Shown: piece after piece, positions 46,418 through 59,700 of the stretch | How positions within the stretch are numbered: the stretch's first letter is position 1 | How the letters are laid out: each line of letters begins with the position of its first letter | DNA from: Gibbula magus | Taxonomy: Eukaryota; Mollusca; Gastropoda; Trochida; Trochidae | DNA length: 64,000 bases | Assembly: GCA_936450465.1 (NCBI GenBank) | Contig: OW388291.1 | Location: 82,101,436 to 82,165,435 of the forward strand | Reading direction: 5' to 3' | Made by a program: the position numbers and the translations under genes | The notes under the pieces: model-generated | Database searches by the model: none | What the model saw: only the letters and a program-made list of their open reading frames with translations | What the model was told of the DNA's origin: nothing

Positions 46418-46930
46418 TCAAATAAACACATCAGGATAGATTTCATAAAACGTGTTCCACCTACTGCAGGTTGCATATCCTGGTGTCGTCTTTCTTGTGT
46501 GAGTTTGTGGTTTTAATAGAACAGAACATGACGGATGAATTCTCCCTTTCAGCATGCTTTGCCAGGCAGTACGAGTAACAGACCATTTCGGACCGAACTC
46601 ATCTTCTAAATTAGCCCTCATTGATCCCAGTGAATACGTCTTGTCACCTCGTCTGGATTCATGGGTTGTCTGTCCACTGATACATAGTGACATTTGCCAC
46701 AGGAAGAAACAACTAGCTACCAGCCCCATGATGAGACTCAAATACAGAATTGTCAGCAGAAATAGGTAAAATGTCGAGGGCACTTTCTCCGGATAGTTCC
46801 TGATAAGGTCAACAAGAAGGGTAATAAATGTGTGTGGGCCGTTGAATTGGACATCAAATACTTCAGAGATGTAATTTACATGCTGAACTACAGCATAGTA
46901 TGAACCTTTTGACATGTAGAAACAATACAT
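46418..46930 (-). CDS. ZDHHC24-like palmitoyltransferase, last exon (partial)
   Basis: An open frame of up to 170 residues ending at a TGA (46420-46418). It has a strongly hydrophobic stretch at residues 52-84 (one or two membrane segments) followed by ISGQTTHESRRGDKTYSLG....NL.DEFGPKWS. Family knowledge: DHHC S-acyltransferases carry a TTxE motif after the last membrane segments, and ZDHHC24 has GQTTxE, RG, Y.LG, NL, LGPRW in the same order. The catalytic Asp-His-His-Cys exon is not in the visible frames nearby, so this is only the 3' exon and the true 5' border is unknown; no clear acceptor was fixed. A decayed copy lies at the right window edge. It would act in Golgi or ER membranes, acylating cysteines. 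Confidence 0.72.
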   Translation of the reverse strand: MYCFYMSKGSYYAVVQHVNYISEVFDVQFNGPHTFITLLVDLIRNYPEKVPSTFYLFLLTILYLSLIMGLVASCFFLWQMSLCISGQTTHESRRGDKTYSLGSMRANLEDEFGPKWSVTRTAWQSMLKGRIHPSCSVLLKPQTHTRKTTPGYATCSRWNTFYEIYPDVFI

Positions 46931-47345
46931 GATGAATTACTTGTTGTTGTTGTATACTGCATGAAGCGATAAAGAAGAAGTGATGATCTTGTTTCATCTT
47001 ACATGGGGACGTTTACACATCTTACAGTAACTTGCATTAGTATACACATAGTATGTAGTTGCCCAGCACATTTACAAATAGGAAATTTACAACAAGTTTG
47101 TGTGAACATGCTTCATCTGTCGCTGCTGTAGAACAGGTCTCAAACCACGTCACAAGTAACTAAATGTAGGCGGGGATATTTCATACAAAAACGTAATTTT
47201 AACAAAACAAATATGTAATGAATTTAACCATATAATGTCCAAAGAATAATATTGCTACTTCATCTACAGCTGCTTTTGCTACCACTTCAACAACTAATAC
47301 TGTTTTTGTCCAATACGATTGCTCTGCTACTGTTATGGACTTTTA

Positions 47346-50300
47346 TTGTTTATCATTTATGTCCTGACTCATGTGATGACGATGAGATTTAAAGAAACGA
47401 ATAAGTGCAGAAGCTTGAGACAGTAATAAAATCTTACCAAGGCAATTGCAGAAATCTTGGTGGCATATCAAACCGACCGTCTCTCTGCTTTATCTTGTTC
47501 TACTGATATTACCGGTCCCGTTGGTGGTGTAGTATAGATAACCATTTGTTAAAAGAGAAATATCACATTTACAAAATAAATTTATATTAAGGATGACTGT
47601 TCTTGCATTAATTGAGTATCTCCTTATATAAAGTTACTTTGATTTGTGAAGGTCAAGACGTTATTGGTTGTTGTAAGTTTTTAAGAAGAAGTGTTAGCAA
47701 AATGTTATTATTGATGCATTGTCTAAGGCAAAACTGAGGAAACCTTGTCAATATTTGAAATGTGACCTTCCAAACAAAGCAAGTAGCTGTTTAGTGTGAT
47801 GGTCATTTTCAAACAAGGAGAAGGACGTGACAAGAACACATATAATAAGCGCAAAAGAATAACCAAAATAATATTTTGCTTCTTGGTAACACAATGCATT
47901 TGTTAGATAAGTTCAATCCGAAGTTTGTAGTTCAGGTTTGACAGGAGATGAATAACGTCCCTGTGATTTAACTATAATAGTTGAGGACAAAACTATACTT
48001 TATTACAAACGGTTTGTTTATTAGATGTCAAATGACCCATACAAGCAGATTCTACTTTGAATAATTTGGCAATAATTTTTGTTTACATCCTTTATATCAA
48101 TAATCCACAAAAAGGGTTAAACTGACGGCTATTCCATGTGTAAAGAACGCACCTCCGTAGTCTATACAATTGATTGATTTGACTTAAATATTTTATATTG
48201 ATCGTAAATTTTGTCATTGATATAATGTGGATATCATTTTATTTTTCTCGTTAAATTGCTATACCTGATAAAGTTCTATTTTGATTGTTCTAACACCTTG
48301 TCATCTTAAAAGTAACAATAATAGTGGCATCCAACTTTTATAATAAATTTGTTTTTCCATATTAAGCTCCTCGCTGCTGCAGGCTGCATATCAAGCCCAA
48401 GGGGTGTTGACGTATTGATACGTCATTGACGTTTGACATGCATACGACAAAAGTCTGTGACAAAGTTCCCTAATTCATGAAAAAGTTAACATTTTCCGAA
48501 TGAGAAATCAATGGGCTTTCACATGATGTAATTAGTATCCATATACAATTTTGTTTTATTGAGAAATGATGAATTAAAGATATTGAACGTATTTTCAATC
48601 ACAAAACTGCCTGCAGGTGGGTGTTTGACGTTATAATAAAAATGTTACCTACTCGATTCAATTGGTTGAAATTCTATAGTAAGTGCATGTAAAATGCATA
48701 ACTTTTACATGATTATGTTCAGAATATCCTAATATAGCATAATTATAAATTTGGACATTGAATTTATTTCTGTTAGAAAATAATCGGAGATTTGCGAAAA
48801 TGTCGGCAAATGAAAACATCAACCGATTACTTTTTGATAAATTCTTGAAAATAAACAAAGAATTTCACTTACATAATTTAGAATCTCAAAATCTTCCACA
48901 AATAAATAAAAACGTATCTGTGCATTATTTGTCAATTCTTGTTTCCAAATATAGTAATATATCCAACGTGTCATCAATAGCAGTGCCAAATCGGCCATTT
49001 CTTCAAAGCACCCCATGAAATGTTCCCGCGATTTTCTCATATTACGCGAATCACTTGAATGTCAAGCAAGCGGTAGCTGTATCTATTTTTAGAAATGGTC
49101 GTCGATATATTCATAGAGTGTTATTAATTGTTAAAATTAAACATATTGACACCAAAAACGATGTTGTTTTATCAAAATCGATCTAAAAACAAAAAATTAG
49201 GTTGTAATAATTATTTCATCAGTTCGTAGAGTCAGTGTCCTTGACCCGATAAATTTGCATAAGTGAACGAAGCTCCCCGGATGTAACATTGTTTTTACGA
49301 TTAAATCACTGTGAGTAAGATTGAATTTTGATTATGATTTATACATATATGAAAATTAAATGTCATATCCTACCATTATCACAAAATATGATCATGTATG
49401 AGTTTATATTCGAAGTACGAAATGTGTTTGACATGACAAGGACCGACTTTCCGATCTGCGATTTCACAAGTTGAAATGGAGCCGTGAAACAGTAGCAGTA
49501 ACCCTATCTCGCTAAAAAGTAAATTACGAATTAACAAGTCTCGTCTATATGAAATAATTGTATGAATACAATTGCTAAATGATTCATGTTGATTATTTTA
49601 AAGTTTTCATTTGGAATTTGATAGAAATTATACCCGTTTTCAAACGAAATCATAGATAGACCTGTCAGTTCGAATTCATTGCAAATGGAGGTCATTGTGT
49701 CGTCTCGGCTTTTTCACACAATATTTTGTTCTGATACGAATTAAATGAATGCACATGTTAAAACATCCATGAAATTAACAATAATGACAAACACATACAT
49801 TTCAAAGAATAAATGTGAATAACTAGGGTTTGAATCGGCGAATTTACAGTGAAATCACAAACGAAACATAGATGGTCACATGATCAATTTTGTACAACCA
49901 AGCTAATCACGTGACATTGTTTACAAATACGACAACGCTACCCGAACGAAATTTTGATTGTATTTTTAAACTTTTCAAGACCATGTTTACATTAAATATT
50001 CAACAGACATTTGGAAAAATGTGTTCTAACTTTGGTTTTAAATGGAATATTTACAAAATGATTTAGATAATAAAGATTTTTTGATTTGAACAAATCTGTA
50101 ATCGGAGAAGGAAATGAGTAACAATGGCGAGCGCCGAGTGTTTGTTGACTGTCATGTTTCGAGATATCGATGACTGATTGACGTTGGAATATATAAAAAC
50201 TGTAATGTCATATGCTTATATTTGGAACACAGAAAAGTGAATAGATGTGTTAACCTTTCGTGTAAATTTTATTACGATTGATGCATTATTTTACAAATAT

Positions 50301-50583
50301 TTCTCACAGAAGTAAATGCATTGTTCATTGAAGAATATCCATTGTTACAAATTACGTCACAATTTTATAAATACAACAAATGACGGGCTCTTGTTTTCTA
50401 AAAGGAAAACACATATTATCAACATAATTTTGTTCTGGTATAAAATTTAATTCTGAACAAAAGGGTGTAAAATTGGGCTGCATAAATAATTATTCACAAA
50501 ATAATTCGAGTTTGAAAATGTGGTACAATTTTAGAACTACTGTATTATTTCATGTTTTCCATAGACAAGTGTAAAAATAATTG
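47346..50583. other. 3.2 kb without a recognisable gene
   Basis: Contains segment D' (47442-47515), similar to 21543-21620. Otherwise AT-rich text. A short frame from the ATG at about 48800 (MSANENINRLLFDKFL) has no recognisable family. No tRNA or transposon ends seen. Confidence 0.45.
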
Positions 50584-51424
50584 ATATTTGAAAAATATTA
50601 CATTAATTAATAATTTTTCATGACAATAATAAGTTAGAAAAAAATGTGACTCAGATATTTATTTTAATTATTTTACGATTATGTTAATTACTAAGGCGAG
50701 AAAAACGTTAAATGAAGGATACCCATGTGACGTAATTGTTACAAATTTACAAATACGACGCTGTCTGCAAAAACCTGAAAACAATCCAGCAGGCTAAAGG
50801 TTAAGGATTATGACATTAGAAATTTATACTGTAAATCACCTCTCCCTACCCCTTGACTGATTTAGATTAGTTTTGGTTTAGTCCCTAAAACAGCATCGTA
50901 TTAATATTGACGCTTAATTAATAGATAGCTTTTTTTTTCTTAGAAAAATAAAAACAAGCGTTGAATATTAATTTTTGTTTAATCATAATTTATTGAATTA
51001 TGAAACGTTATAATAGCCCTAAATACTCACTTTAGCTATATCTACCAATACACGAGTCAGATCAATAACAGTAGCAGGACGTTAATACAATGTATCCTTC
51101 TTTTTCTTTGATTCTGTTCTTTTTATAGCACATCTGTAAGATATCAGAACTAGTAATGCACTGACAACTGACAGTGAAGTAGCTTTGCTCAAAGGTATTT
51201 GACTGTTTGCGTTCTCTTATCATCTGAAGTAATACTCATCAGATGTGGCTGAAAATAAAATTGTAGGTTTCGGCGTTCATACTTTAACAAAATAGAGTCA
51301 TGTGTGATCATCAAAATAATGTTTCTTTTACTTTTTTAACCATCCCTTATCATATTATTGGAGGCTACACTAAAGGCTTTTGTTAACATTGTGAATAATG
51401 AGGCCCAGTAACACTAACATCAAG

Positions 51425-51500
51425 TCCAGTCCAGTCTAATTGTCAATCTTTATTTCATACTGAAAAGGCCACAGGCCTATAGTACAGTCCAGTCCAGTCC
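51425..51500 (-). repeat. LINE 3' tail-like remnant with GACTG repeats (also at 57593-57667)
   Basis: Minus-strand text ...ctgtggccttttcagtatg then AAATAAAG and gactggactggactt tail units; the same agtccagtccag units also occur on the other side. Looks like a LINE-type end with microsatellite tail. No coding remnant. Confidence 0.4.
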
Positions 51501-52459
51501 AGTAAGGTCATCCAACAATATTCTTTATAAGCTTCATCATACCATGTCACATCAGTTTAACATTTTAACATTAAACATATATGTAATAGTGTATCGGATG
51601 AATATCTTTTCCTGGATTTGTACTAGAAACGGGAAAGCTAATGAATGAATACATCAGAGCTATTTTTCACAATAAGGTTTAAATTAGTATCAGTTGCAGC
51701 TGGATGTTGTGTCGATTGATCCGTGCATGGGTACTCTAAAAGATCATGGTCTCTATGTTTCAAAAATCTGTTTCAAAACTGTTCACACATATACTTAGTA
51801 TTATATATACACCATTCTATAATTTAGCATTTTATAATACCTAAGTGAATTTACTAAATAGTAAAGTATATGCAAAGCTTAGATGGGCATTTTGACACCA
51901 TAAATTCAGAGAAATACTATTGGTGTTTGGTTGTCTGATGATATATGATACAAATCAGTTTATAATGAGATACTAAGACATTAGAGAATGGAAGGGAGGA
52001 GGAGAGAATGAGAATCTCCAAATGTGTATATTAATTTTTATAACTTTTTGCAAAAGTATTTGTTGATTATCATTTTATCCATTTAATTTTCATTATTAAA
52101 TGACGGAAAACTATTTCAGCCCCCCTTCACACCTTTAACAGTTTTCTCACATTACCTCTCTTTTCTTGATACAAGTAGAAAGCATTTCAGCACAAACAAG
52201 AAAAAGATATGGAGACACTGAATCACTTGGTCTGCAGCCTTTAACTCGTCAGATACTTTGCTTGTTTTATTACTGAACTTGTACAATTATGTTGAAAAAG
52301 TCGATTCCAGTTTCAGAAATATGCGCCAAGCTTTCTCAAAATCCTCAGTAACTAATAAACCTGTTATTTTTAACTTCTGACTCATGAAATACGTCATAGA
52401 GTAGTCTGGTATTTTCTGAAAATGGATCATTTTGTGTTAGAAATCCTAATGCTGTTTGG

Positions 52460-55400
52460 TGGAACCGACTTTATTATTCTGGCAATAATTACCGATAAGA
52501 TCTTAAAGTCAACGTTTAGAGGAGTTATATGAAGCCAATTTGTTAAATTGCTATTGTCGCGTATGCAAGTAATTATTCCTTGCCTGGAATAAATCTGATT
52601 TTATATCTTCAAACTCTTCATATAGAAAGCAGCGGTGATTCCATCAGAGACGAGGCTATTTTTATTTTCCAATACTCAAAGACAGTTTCGTTTCCTTCAC
52701 ACAATCCATGTTGGTGATCCGATAATTTGGTGTCTGTATCTGTAACACTATGAAAATCTTAAGCCCAATTTTGGGTCATGATTTGTTGAATAGGATCGTT
52801 GATAGAATTATTTTAGAACGTCACAGATCTGTTATTTTCAACCATAAGTTCAGTTTTTCATGTAGTTATTTTTCTCAAAATCTAGAAATCATCATTCCAT
52901 CTTCTGACCTTTTCAGCTTACTTTCAGATCTTAAAGTCAACGTCTAGAGAAGTTATATGAAGCCAATTTGTTAAATTGCTATTATGGCGTATGCAAGTAA
53001 TTATTCCTTGCCTCGAAGAAATCTGATTTTAAATCAAATTCTTCATATAAAACGCAGTAGTGATTCCATCAGAGACGAGGATATTTTTATTTTCCAATAC
53101 TGAAAGACAGTTTCGTTTCCTTCACACAATTCCTGTTGGTGATCCGACAATTTGGTATTTGTATCTGTAACAGTATGAAAATCGTAAGCCCAATTTGGGT
53201 CATGATTTGTAGAATAGGATCGTTGATAGAATTCTTTTAGAACGTCAGAGATCTGTTATTTTCAACCATAAGTTAAGACATGTTTTATTCATATAATTTC
53301 TTTTCTCAAAATCTAGAAAACATTATTCCATCTTCTGACCTTTTCACAATACTATTTAATACTATTACTTTTATTTCTCGGTTCTAAGGTTTTCCAAGAT
53401 ATCTGAACTGGATTCTACTTAAGTTTTTTCCTCACTAATTACATTATGGATTTGGATTTTTATTCTTGAATGATCGGAGTGTTTGAGAGGCCATTCGTTG
53501 CTCAACACTGAATCAGTGATACAGGAGTCAGATACAAGGCTTTTATCAGAAATATGACGTTCACCTCCAATATAATTGGATAATTATTAGATTTTAAAAT
53601 TAGAAACATATAAGCATCGGGCTGTATAGTTCAGTGTTCAGACACTTTGCTAATCTCTTGATTGCTGTATACTTAATACTGTTTTAGTCAACCTTGTGAT
53701 AAGTTGCTGCTGTTGTAATGACCTCCCTGCGCTTCTTTGTACAGCAATGTTTTTTTTAAATCAGGCAATCACAATAGAAAGTCTTTCAGCTAATGGCAGA
53801 AATATTGACCATGAAGCAATAATCAATAAATAACCTACTCTAGTGCTGTTTTGTTGGGACTGGCTGGCTGGAACATTTATTTTAATGTTATCAGTGTGTG
53901 CATCAACTTGCTCATAATGATAATTCTTTCTTGTGTCCATTCATAAGGGTAGGTCTTGCTTGTGTCAAAGTTTCTAATTTTGAGAGATGTCTTCAGTTCG
54001 AGTTGGCCTCATGGACTCTGTAAACTGTAAACTGGCATAGAGTGGTAATGGTGCATGGACCCAATGCACAAACTAGTGTGAACAACATGTGGAGAAAAGT
54101 AACAGTGAACACAGACCCAACGTACATTCAACATGTGTTTCAGGAGGGAAGAAGAAACGATTATTGATTAGATAAACTAAGGTCAATGTATGACAACGTG
54201 TAATGGGTTATAGGCTGATGTTATTAAGTCATCAAAGGATACTATAGAAGGTGAATAGAAATGTATTGTTGTTGACTAAGTAAATTTGTGAAAGCGGAGA
54301 TAGCAGTTTTATGGTGGTAATGACAATGTACTGAACAGTTAAACATTTATAAACTACTATATGCAAAGCTTTAACGGTGAAATAGAAACCAGTGACAGCT
54401 GTCTTAAAGGAACGGACATTCAGTGCGTAATAAATTATGTTATTTTTTTCGAAAAGTTCTGATTGTACTAACAATTTAATTCTAGTCGATTTAGTATATG
54501 TGCCTTGGTTGGTGTACGTCAATTAGTCAAACGTAATTTTGGAAACTTATCTATAAAAAGAAAAAAGAAAAATATGGGTTGGTAATATCTGAAGGGTAAA
54601 TAATTACTATGCCTGTGAATGAGCAGTGTAGTTTCAGTGACTGCGCATGTTTGGCTGTTGTTCAATTTTCATTGGAAACAAATAATTATCACACATTTTG
54701 CAAATGGTAATGAATACAAATGCATGTCAAGTAAAATTACTTTAATCAGGACGTATCATTTTATCAATACGCATACACAGAACCTCTGGTCTATTGAATA
54801 TGTAAAATAATAAAATAAATTATTCAATATCAATAAAATATCACTTTGAAACAGTCAGACTGGAATGATTGCTTCATTTTCTCGCCAGTTAAGAGTTTAA
54901 AGTTGAGGCAAATTCGAGCTTCAGTCAATTTGTCTGGATCTGGAAGATACAAGTTTTGCCAGATAATTCTTTGTAAAGTAAGGTTAGTTTAATCTCTTGT
55001 GGACTTTATGAATAACAATGAAGATCAGCGATAGATCAAAGTGAATTCTGGACAAAAAGTGTAAGTCTTAACACATTTATTCATCAGAGAAAAGAGAAAC
55101 CCTTATGTCTGAATAATATATTAATCATTTGAAATTTTAATTTGAGACTTTAAACCATTTTCAGTTTTTTTCCCAGTCTTCTGGAACCAATCTTAGCCTG
55201 ATCTTGCTATTTGTCATATGCGTCATTCCATGGTCGACCATGCATCTAGTTTAAACATATTAATTTAATATTTTTACAATATTAATACTACCTTTAATTC
55301 TAAAACAAAAGCATCTTAAAATTAAAGGAAAATGCGTCTAATTATCAAAATTATAGGAATTGTACTTTCAAAATGAGATAAAAAGAAGATACTAAACAAT

Positions 55401-55550
55401 TTATTGATTAATACCACATTTATGGAATCAGTAAAGGGACTGCTATTCAATAAACGAAAGTGAGTTGGAGGTCGATACCTGTCGCAAGTTAACTATTCTA
55501 TTGATTACTCCCTTATTTAAACCAATCAAAAGTTAAATATAATGTGAGTG
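52460..55550. repeat. Paralogous block B' with internal 428-bp tandem duplication
   Basis: Diverged copy of 16790-20450. Within it, 52499-52926 is repeated as 52927-53345 (gatcttaaagtcaacgt.tagag at 52499 and 52927). The internal duplication is absent from block B, so it arose after the A/B-type spread but before the 6.17-kb tandem event, since both large copies have it. Confidence 0.82.
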
Positions 55551-55968
55551 GTGGCACATGATCCTGTGCATAGCTCAGTCGACCACCAATGAATTTCAAC
55601 AACAACGGGCAGGGCTCGCTGGATTGGTGGGTTACCCGTCCATTGCTGAATACAAATTGAGATTTTGAAGGGTGATTCCCTGCCCCACACTGAGACATGA
55701 GTTCACAGGCTCATGGTGTCACATTGGACAAGGGACTTTATTCGAAGTGTGCCTCTGTTCACTTAGCAGTACAATTGAGTACCTGGTTTGGAAGTGAACG
55801 CAATGTGACTGACCTTTGAGCGCCTTAATTGGTAGCCCAGGTTGCATACTCCAAGGGAAATTTATAATGAAAAAGGAACAATGTTGGTCCGTATACCAGG
55901 GTAATACTATGTGTAGCACTTTGTGTTGTGGATTCAGCGCCATATAAGTATCCTCATTATCATCATTA
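55540..55968 (+). repeat. SINE with RTE-like tail (copy; second at 61708-62136)
   Basis: Begins gtgagtggtggcacatgatc and ends attcagcgccatataagtat then cctcattatcatcatt. The ending 'GCGCCATATAAGTA..ATTATT' is typical of RTE-mobilised SINEs. Block B lacks this insert between about 20197 and 20205. Confidence 0.55.
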
Positions 55969-56747
55969 GGTCTTCAGACGAAAGTCTGGAAGACCTACTG
56001 TTATTATCCTGATTATTATTATACATTATTTCACATGAATTTTGTGGACTTTTCAGTAAATAATTGGTGAAGCCGATTTTCATGAAATTTGCAGCCTCTT
56101 GGCTGAAATTGAAACAATTGAAAAACATCCCGACTTCCGGTTCCGGTTTGTGGATTATGGCCCTTGGAAAATTCGAATTTAAACATGGGTAAAAAATTCA
56201 AAATGCACCTTTCTAAAAGATCCTCTATAGGATTCTGAACAAAAAAATGTTTTTTTCACAGTTGTCCAAAAATAAAAAAAATAAGTAAAATCGTGAACTT
56301 AAAGTGCAGATTTATGATTTTTTCAGTGAAAAAAGATACATATATTATGTACAGGAATCAATAATAAAATGGCTCACGTATAGTCCGATTGCCGGTCTGT
56401 AGAAATGTTGATAAATTGACATTGTTCAAGATTTAATTTTTTCACATGGGCAAATATTTCAAAATGCATCTAGAGACTTGCTTTTGAGAGATTTTGATTT
56501 TCAGTAGAATAATTCGATTTTGACACAATTTAGTCAAAATGCACCTAGAGACTTGAAACTTGTTTCAAATGATAGGCAATGTTATTGTGACCAAAAAAGT
56601 CAACTACGATTTCTTCGTAGGTCATGTGGTTTAGCGGCCATTTTGATTTTCAAAATTTCTCGGTACCTAAAATTTAAAAAAAACCCATTAAAACATTGAA
56701 CCAAATTCAAAGATGAGACGAACTAAGTACACTAAATACACTGACAT
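55969..56747 (+). repeat. 5' part of the AGGTCTTC element, cut by the duplication breakpoint
   Basis: Starts aggtcttcagacgaaagtct, a hairpin with ggaagacct, followed by gttattatcctgatt. It breaks off at 56747, where the second tandem copy begins. The full-length version is 62137-63031. Confidence 0.7.
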
Positions 56748-56753
56748 ATTTGA
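56748..56753. other. Junction filler of the tandem duplication
   Basis: Six bases (atttga) between the last matching base of copy 1 and the first of copy 2. They repeat adjacent text (atatttga), as in templated end joining. Confidence 0.7.
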
Positions 56754-59700
56754 ATATTTGAAAAATATTACATTAATTAATAATTTTTCATGACAATAAT
56801 AAGTTAGAAAAAAATGTGACTCAGATATTTATTTTAATTATTTTACGATTATGTTAATTACTAAGGCGAGAAAAACGTTAAATGAAGGATACCCATGTGA
56901 CGTAATTGTTACAAATTTACAAATACGACGCTGTCTGCAAAAACCTGAAAACAATCCAGCAGGCTAAAGGTTAAGGATTATGACATTAGAAATTTATACT
57001 GTAAATCACCTCTCCCTACCCCTTGACTGATTTAGATTAGTTTTGGTTTAGTCCCTAAAACAGCATCGTATTAATATTGACGCTTAATTAATAGATAGCT
57101 TTTTTTTTCTTAGAAAAATAAAAACAAGCGTTGAATATTAATTTTTGTTTAATCATAATTTATTGAATTATGAAACGTTATAATAGCCCTAAATACTCAC
57201 TTTAGCTATATCTACCAATACACGAGTCAGATCAATAACAGTAGCAGGACGTTAATACAATGTATCCTTCTTTTTCTTTGATTCTGTTCTTTTTATAGCA
57301 CATCTGTAAGATATCAGAACTAGTAATGCACTGACAACTGACAGTGAAGTAGCTTTGCTCAAAGGTATTTGACTGTTTGCGTTCTCTATCATCTGAAGTA
57401 ATACTCATCAGATGTGGCTGAAAATAAAATTGTAGGTTTCGGCGTTCATACTTTAACAAAATAGAGTCATGTGTGATCATCAAAATAATGTTTCTTTTAC
57501 TTTTTTAACCATCCCTTATCATATTATTGGAGGCTACACTAAAGGCTTTTGTTAACATTGTGAATAATGAGGCCCAGTAACACTAACATCAAGTCCAGTC
57601 CAGTCTAATTGTCAATCTTTATTTCATACTGAAAAGGCCACAGGCCTATAGTACAGTCCAGTCCAGTCCAGTAAGGTCATCCAACAATATTCTTTATAAG
57701 CTTCATCATACCATGTCACATCAGTTTAACATTTTAACATTAAACATATATGTAATAGTGTATCGGATGAATATCTTTTCCTGGATTTGTACTAGAAACG
57801 GGAAAGCTAATGAATGAATACATCAGAGCTATTTTTCACAATAAGGTTTAAATTAGTATCAGTTGCAGCTGGATGTTGTGTCGATTGATCCGTGCATGGG
57901 TACTCTAAAAGATCATGGTCTCTATGTTTCAAAAATCTGTTTCAAAACTGTTCACACATATACTTAGTATTATATATACACCATTCTATAATTTAGCATT
58001 TTATAATACCTAAGTGAATTTACTAAATAGTAAAGTATATGCAAAGCTTAGATGGGCATTTTGACACCATAAATTCAGAGAAATACTATTGGTGTTTGGT
58101 TGTCTGATGATATATGATACAAATCAGTTTATAATGAGATACTAAGACATTAGAGAATGGAAGGGAGGAGGAGAGAATGAGAATCTCCAAATGTGTATAT
58201 TAATTTTTATAACTTTTTGCAAAAGTATTTGTTGATTATCATTTTATCCATTTAATTTTCATTATTAAATGACGGAAAACTATTTCAGCCCCCCTTCACA
58301 CCTTTAACAGTTTTCTCACATTACCTCTCTTTTCTTGATACAAGTAGAAAGCATTTCAGCACAAACAAGAAAAAGATATGGAGACACTGAATCACTTGGT
58401 CTGCAGCCTTTAACTCGTCAGATACTTTGCTTGTTTTATTACTGAACTTGTACAATTATGTTGAAAAAGTCGATTCCAGTTTCAGAAATATGCGCCAAGC
58501 TTTCTCAAAATCCTCAGTAACTAATAAACCTGTTATTTTTAACTTCTGACTCATGAAATACGTCATAGAGTAGTCTGGTATTTTCTGAAAATGGATCATT
58601 TTGTGTTAGAAATCCTAATGCTGTTTGGTGGAACCGACTTTATTATTCTGGCAATAATTACCGATAAGATCTTAAAGTCAACGTTTAGAGGAGTTATATG
58701 AAGCCAATTTGTTAAATTGCTATTGTCGCGTATGCAAGTAATTATTCCTTGCCTGGAATAAATCTGATTTTATATCTTCAAACTCTTCATATAGAAAGCA
58801 GCGGTGATTCCATCAGAGACGAGGCTATTTTTATTTTCCAATACTCAAAGACAGTTCGTTTCCTTCACACAATCCATGTTGGTGATCCGATAATTTGGTG
58901 TCTGTATCTGTAACACTATGAAAATCTTAAGCCCAATTTTGGGTCATGATTTGTTGAATAGGATCGTTGATAGAATTATTTTAGAACGTCACAGATCTGT
59001 TATTTTCAACCATAAGTTCAGTTTTTCATGTAGTTATTTTTCTCAAAATCTAGAAATCATCATTCCATCTTCTGACCTTTTCAGCTTACTTTCAGATCTT
59101 AAAGTCAACGTCTAGAGGAGTTATATGAAGCCAATTTGTTAAATTGCTATTATGGCGTATGCAAGTAATTATTCCTTGCCTCGAAGAAATCTGATTTTAA
59201 ATCAAATTCTTCATATAAAACGCAGTAGTGATTCCATCAGAGACGAGGATATTTTTATTTTCCAATACTGAAAGACAGTTTCGTTTCCTTCACACAATTC
59301 CTGTTGGTGATCCGACAATTTGGTATTTGTATCTGTAACAGTATGAAAATCGTAAGCCCAATTTGGGTCATGATTTGTAGAATAGGATCGTTGATAGAAT
59401 TCTTTTAGAACGTCAGAGATCTGTTATTTTCAACCATAAGTTAAGACATGTTTTATTCATATAATTTCTTTTCTCAAAATCTAGAAAACATTATTCCATC
59501 TTCTGACCTTTTCACAATACTATTTAATACTATTACTTTTATTTCTCGGTTCTAAGGTTTTCCAAGATATCTGAACTGGATTCTACTTAAGTTTTTTCCT
59601 CACTAATTACATTATGGATTTGGATTTTTATTCTTGAATGATCGGAGTGTTTGAGAGGCCATTCGTTGCTCAACACTGAATCAGTGATACAGGAGTCAGA

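Larger units (their letters stand above)
42300..47345. repeat. Paralogous block A' (partner at 2370-5115)
   Basis: See block A for anchors. A' is nearly twice as long because of insertions: a SINE fragment (44441-44545), a palindromic element (44775-45492), a GCAATAC-rich repeat (45880-46300) and the palmitoyltransferase exon (46418-46930). The text near 42560-42640 also matches block B near 17515-17560, so blocks A and B are members of one wider family. Confidence 0.75.
50584..56747. repeat. Large tandem duplication, copy 1
   Basis: 50584-56747 repeats as 56754-62916 with an offset of 6168-6170 bp. By eye I found four substitutions and three one-base indels: near 51217/57387 (CTCTTATC/CTCTATC), 52685/58853 (T run), 52945/59113, 54014/60182, 54935/61103, 56068/62236, and a T run near 56252/62421. 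That is about 99.9 percent identity. The unit contains paralogous block B', a SINE and the first part of an AGGTCTTC element. No intact gene lies in it. Confidence 0.97.

Noticed and set aside
48758..49018. 86-codon frame containing MSANENINRLLFDKF
   Set aside because: No family recognised, no paralogous copy in the window, no clear promoter or exon borders.
55513..55943. Short minus-strand frames conserved in both tandem copies
   Set aside because: The tandem copies are about 99.9 percent identical, so conservation carries no information; the frames lie antisense in a SINE.
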